Shown piece after piece: positions 5,322 through 7,121 of a DNA stretch of 7,121 nucleotides. Made by a program: the position numbers and the translations under genes. Position 1 is the stretch's first letter, and every line of letters starts with the position of its first letter. Origin of the DNA: an uncultured Agathobaculum sp. (GTDB lineage Bacteria > Bacillota > Clostridia > Oscillospirales > Butyricicoccaceae); the NCBI GenBank assembly GCA_944380945.1, contig CALWJG010000079.1:1-7121 (forward strand). Reading direction: 5' to 3'. Under the pieces are notes generated by a model. That model did no database searches and was not told the DNA's origin. It saw only the letters and a program-made list of their open reading frames with translations.

Positions 5322-6201
5322 ATCCGTGTTCCAATGTGCTGAGCGGCAGGTACCGCTCCGACTGGAACAGGCCGGTGTCGTCCATGTCCTCCAGCACCAC
5401 TGCGCCGGTCTCCCGCGCGTAGTACAGCACGAACCAGTGCCCGCCGTATTCGCCGGGCGCATAGCGCTCCGGCACGGCGTCTCCGCCCGTATAGGAGAAA
5501 TCCTCCGTATACAGGCTGAGCAGAAAGCTGTCGTACTGCTCGGGCGGGAAATCCTCGCCGTACAGCCCCTCCTCCGGGTAGTTGTAGCTGCACCAGGTGT
5601 AGCCGGTTTCGGTGTAGACGCCGCTGCCATCCTCGATCGTGAGTTCATAGTCGGCCGCCTCGCCCGGCTCGACCGACAGCGTCAGCACCGCGCCGTCCGC
5701 GAGCAGCCCCGCCGCCTCCGGGCCGGTCAGGTCATGCAGCGCGGCGTAGACATAGCGGTAATCCTCGCTGTCATAGGGGTAGGTCTCGCCGGGCACATAG
5801 CGCAGATCCTCCTCGTACGGATCGGCATAGGTCACGGCAGAGCCGTTGAGCGAATCAAACGGGCTGCTCAGGCTCTCCCAGATGGCGGGAGCCGCGGAAA
5901 GGATCGTGGGTATCAGGTTGAGCAGCACGATCAGGATGACCGCGATGAGCACAACGCGGCCGCCCCTCCCCTTTTTCCGCTCCCGGATGGGCTTGGCGCT
6001 GGCCCTGGCCCGCTTCGCCGTCGGCCGCGCCTTGGCGGATACATAGTCGGCATAGCTCTCCCGCTCGGGCGCCGTGCCGCGGGCGCGGACCGCCCGCGCA
6101 GGCCCCGCCCCCAGACGGCCGCGGCTGCCGGCGCGCGCGCCGCACATCGGGCATGCGCGCTCGCTGTCGTCAAAGTTGATCCCGCAGTGCTGGCATTTCA
6201 T
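5320..6201 (-). CDS. Zinc-ribbon single-pass membrane protein of unknown function
   Basis: A 293-residue protein I cannot assign to a named function. It has an N-terminal zinc ribbon with Cys3, Cys6, Cys17 and Cys20 (CQHCG and CPMCGA), a basic low-complexity linker rich in Arg, Ala and Lys (about 23-82), and one hydrophobic segment (about 82-104, VVLIAVILIVLLNLIPTIL). An acidic, Tyr- and Glu-rich domain (about 105-293) has no cysteine pair. The positive-inside rule puts the ribbon in the cytoplasm and the C-terminal domain outside. This layout is common in poorly studied Firmicute zinc-ribbon membrane proteins. The start is ATG at 6201, with GAGGGGGCG upstream, which itself lies in a hairpin. 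It is downstream of the CmpB-family gene by 61 bp and probably co-transcribed. Confidence 0.8.
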   Translation of the reverse strand: MKCQHCGINFDDSERACPMCGARAGSRGRLGAGPARAVRARGTAPERESYADYVSAKARPTAKRARASAKPIRERKKGRGGRVVLIAVILIVLLNLIPTILSAAPAIWESLSSPFDSLNGSAVTYADPYEEDLRYVPGETYPYDSEDYRYVYAALHDLTGPEAAGLLADGAVLTLSVEPGEAADYELTIEDGSGVYTETGYTWCSYNYPEEGLYGEDFPPEQYDSFLLSLYTEDFSYTGGDAVPERYAPGEYGGHWFVLYYARETGAVVLEDMDDTGLFQSERYLPLSTLEHG

Positions 6202-6205
6202 CGCA

Positions 6206-6253
6206 AAGCGCCCCCTCTCTCTGCCTTCATCATAGCAGAGAACGGGGGCGCTT
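6206..6253 (-). promoter_or_regulatory. Long hairpin masking the ribosome binding site of the zinc-ribbon gene
   Basis: A 10-bp perfect outer stem (6206-6215 with 6244-6253, AAGCGCCCCC/GGGGGCGCTT) and a 7-bp inner stem (6218-6224 with 6235-6241, TCTCTGC/GCAGAGA) are separated by a 2x2 internal loop and capped by 10 bases. On the minus-strand transcript the 3' arm contains the G-rich ribosome binding site and ends four bases before the ATG at 6201. No U-tract follows, so it reads better as a translational control structure than as a terminator. Confidence 0.65.
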
Positions 6254-6262
6254 GCAAGCAAA

Positions 6263-6892
6263 TCAAGGTAAATCCCGCGCCGCGGCATCCATGTGTGCGG
6301 CGGCGGAAAACACCGGCGCGGTCACGCCGGCGCCCGTGTGCGGGCTGGCGGCCGACCAGCCGAGGTCGAGCGCGAACAGCACACACGCCAGCGCGCATAA
6401 TGCGCGCGCCCGCTGCGCGCCGAGCCGGCGGAAGCATGCGGTCAGCCGCGGCGCGGCCCAATACACCGCCGCGCAGCAGCCCAGTCCGAACAGCGCCGAG
6501 CTGAGCGGGCTGACCAGCCCGTCCAAATTGAGCGGCAGGCGGCTGTAATCCCACCAGCGCAGGCCGTATACCGCCAGCAGGTACCGCCCTGCGGCATATT
6601 CGACCGCCGTGCACAGCAGCGCGCCCCACACGAACACGCGCAGCGGCCGGGCGGCGCAGCGGCGCAGCAGCACCACGGCCAGCACGCCGCCCACGCCGTA
6701 AACCGGCAGCCACGGGCCCAGCATGGTGCCGCGGTTGACCAGCACGCCGTCCTGCAGCAGATGCAGGGCGACCTCCCACAGCCAGCCCGCGGCAGAAAAC
6801 GCAAAGAACAACCCTGCCAGCTCGCCCGCCGTATAGCGCGCCGCGCTGCACGCGCCGCATTTTCCCACAAAACGCCGCACCGCCGCCGTCAT
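6263..6892 (-). CDS. CmpB-family membrane protein (putative ABC transporter permease, PF06541)
   Basis: A 209-residue integral membrane protein matching the ABC_trans_CmpB family (PF06541), often labelled putative ABC transporter permease though transport has not been shown for most members. Family hallmarks in order are FSAAGWLWEV (32-41), VNRGTMLGPWLPVYG (52-66), the EY pair (98-99), LRWWDYSRLPLNLDG (111-125) and the SALFGLG segment (132-138). Hydrophobic helices lie at about 24-45, 62-77, 87-108, 128-147 and 160-180. ATG at 6892 is preceded by AAAGGGGCGG. An in-frame ATG at 6937 would add 15 charged residues, but it coincides with the predicted transcription start, so the shorter form is preferred. 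No ATPase gene is visible nearby. The partner protein and substrate are unknown. Confidence 0.83.
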   Translation of the reverse strand: MTAAVRRFVGKCGACSAARYTAGELAGLFFAFSAAGWLWEVALHLLQDGVLVNRGTMLGPWLPVYGVGGVLAVVLLRRCAARPLRVFVWGALLCTAVEYAAGRYLLAVYGLRWWDYSRLPLNLDGLVSPLSSALFGLGCCAAVYWAAPRLTACFRRLGAQRARALCALACVLFALDLGWSAASPHTGAGVTAPVFSAAAHMDAAARDLP

Positions 6893-6942
6893 AGCGATCC
6901 GCCCCTTTCCTGCTTTCCGCTCTCTATCCAGTTCCATTCTAC

Positions 6943-6971
6943 CTGATATTTCTTTCGATTTGCTTTATCAA
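6943..6971 (-). promoter_or_regulatory. Possible sigma-A promoter of the CmpB-family gene
   Basis: On the minus strand TTGATA (6971-6966) is separated by 17 bases from TATCAG (6948-6943), matching consensus at 5/6 and 4/6 positions, in the only AT-rich stretch upstream of the gene. Transcription would start near 6936. An alternative -10, TAGAAT, overlaps but lacks a -35 at proper distance. Confidence 0.5.
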
Positions 6972-6995
6972 TTTCTTAAGATTTCTGAAGGTTTC

Positions 6996-7052
6996 GGTTT
7001 TTCCCCGGCAGCGGGGATGCGCCCCACACGCATCCCCCCGGGGTGAAAAACC
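6996..7052. repeat. 57-bp nested GC-rich inverted repeat
   Basis: Three stems nest: GGTTTTT (6996-7002) with AAAAACC (7046-7052), CCCCGG (7003-7008) with CCGGGG (7038-7043), and GGGGATGCG (7013-7021) with CGCATCCCC (7029-7037), around a 7-base loop with small one-sided bulges. It begins 10 bases past the minus-strand stop codon at 7062. On both strands the T-run is on the 5' side and the A-run on the 3' side, unlike an intrinsic terminator. It may protect an mRNA 3' end or be a dispersed repeat. Confidence 0.7.
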
Positions 7053-7061
7053 GGTGTGCCG

Positions 7062-7121
7062 TTATTCCAGATTGAGCTTGTTCTTGAGGATATACCGCGT
7101 GCCGAGGAAGAACACCGCGCC
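7062..7121 (-). CDS. C-terminal fragment of an unidentified gene cut by window edge
   Basis: Nineteen codons run in from the right edge to a TAA at 7064-7062 and read GAVFFLGTRYILKNKLNLE. The hydrophobic-then-basic pattern suggests the end of a membrane helix with a short cytoplasmic tail, as in many transporters. The fragment is too short to name. Coding status is supported by the open frame, GC-rich third positions and the following inverted repeat. Confidence 0.6.
   Translation of the reverse strand, partial: GAVFFLGTRYILKNKLNLE

Noticed and set aside
5326..6504. A 392-codon plus-strand open frame opposite the zinc-ribbon gene
   Set aside because: It starts inside the terminator tail, is antisense to a protein with a clear zinc ribbon and helix, and is Arg/Ala/Gly-rich without motifs.
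6996..7052. Intrinsic terminator for the gene cut at the right edge
   Set aside because: The T-run is on the wrong side of the stem for either strand, so it was listed as an inverted repeat instead.

Overview
The window looks like chromosomal DNA of a GC-rich anaerobic Firmicute, probably a clostridial gut-type bacterium such as the Oscillospirales/Butyricicoccus group. This is inferred from GC-rich coding regions, strong GGAGG-type ribosome binding sites, AT-rich intergenic DNA with near-consensus sigma-A promoters, and the gene families present. There is no sign of phage, insertion sequence, CRISPR array or RNA gene. Eight genes are supported; the first and last are cut by the window edges.

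Region 1 (1-1963) holds a small amino-acid catabolism locus. On the minus strand, ridA (1312-1689) is followed by a tryptophanase/tyrosine phenol-lyase family PLP enzyme (start 1169, C-terminus beyond position 1). A YheO-type PAS/HTH regulator (1964-2659) is transcribed divergently. The AT-rich region between them has a good promoter in each direction and a clean 8+8 bp palindrome (1758-1781), centred about 61 bp upstream of the predicted ridA transcription start, a typical activator position. The pairing makes biochemical sense: beta-eliminating lyases generate 2-aminoacrylate and RidA hydrolyses it. The lyase is unusual, with an insertion of about 45 residues just before the PLP-phosphate-binding QGR motif.

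Region 2 (2660-5321) begins with an intrinsic terminator after the regulator. A co-directional plus-strand cluster follows: a GNAT acetyltransferase, a low-specificity L-threonine aldolase (ltaE) and a YczE-family membrane protein coupled to ltaE with a 6-bp gap. It ends in a strong, apparently bidirectional terminator (5275-5321) shared with the converging gene.

Region 3 (5320-7121) is all minus strand. In transcription order it has the last 19 codons of an unidentified protein, a large GC-rich inverted repeat (6996-7052), a promoter candidate, a CmpB-family (PF06541) membrane protein, and a zinc-ribbon single-pass membrane protein. The ribosome binding site of that last gene is buried in a 48-nt hairpin.

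No clearly unprecedented system is visible. The strongest leads are the variant lyase with RidA and its divergent regulator, the activator-positioned palindrome, and the RBS-masking hairpin.
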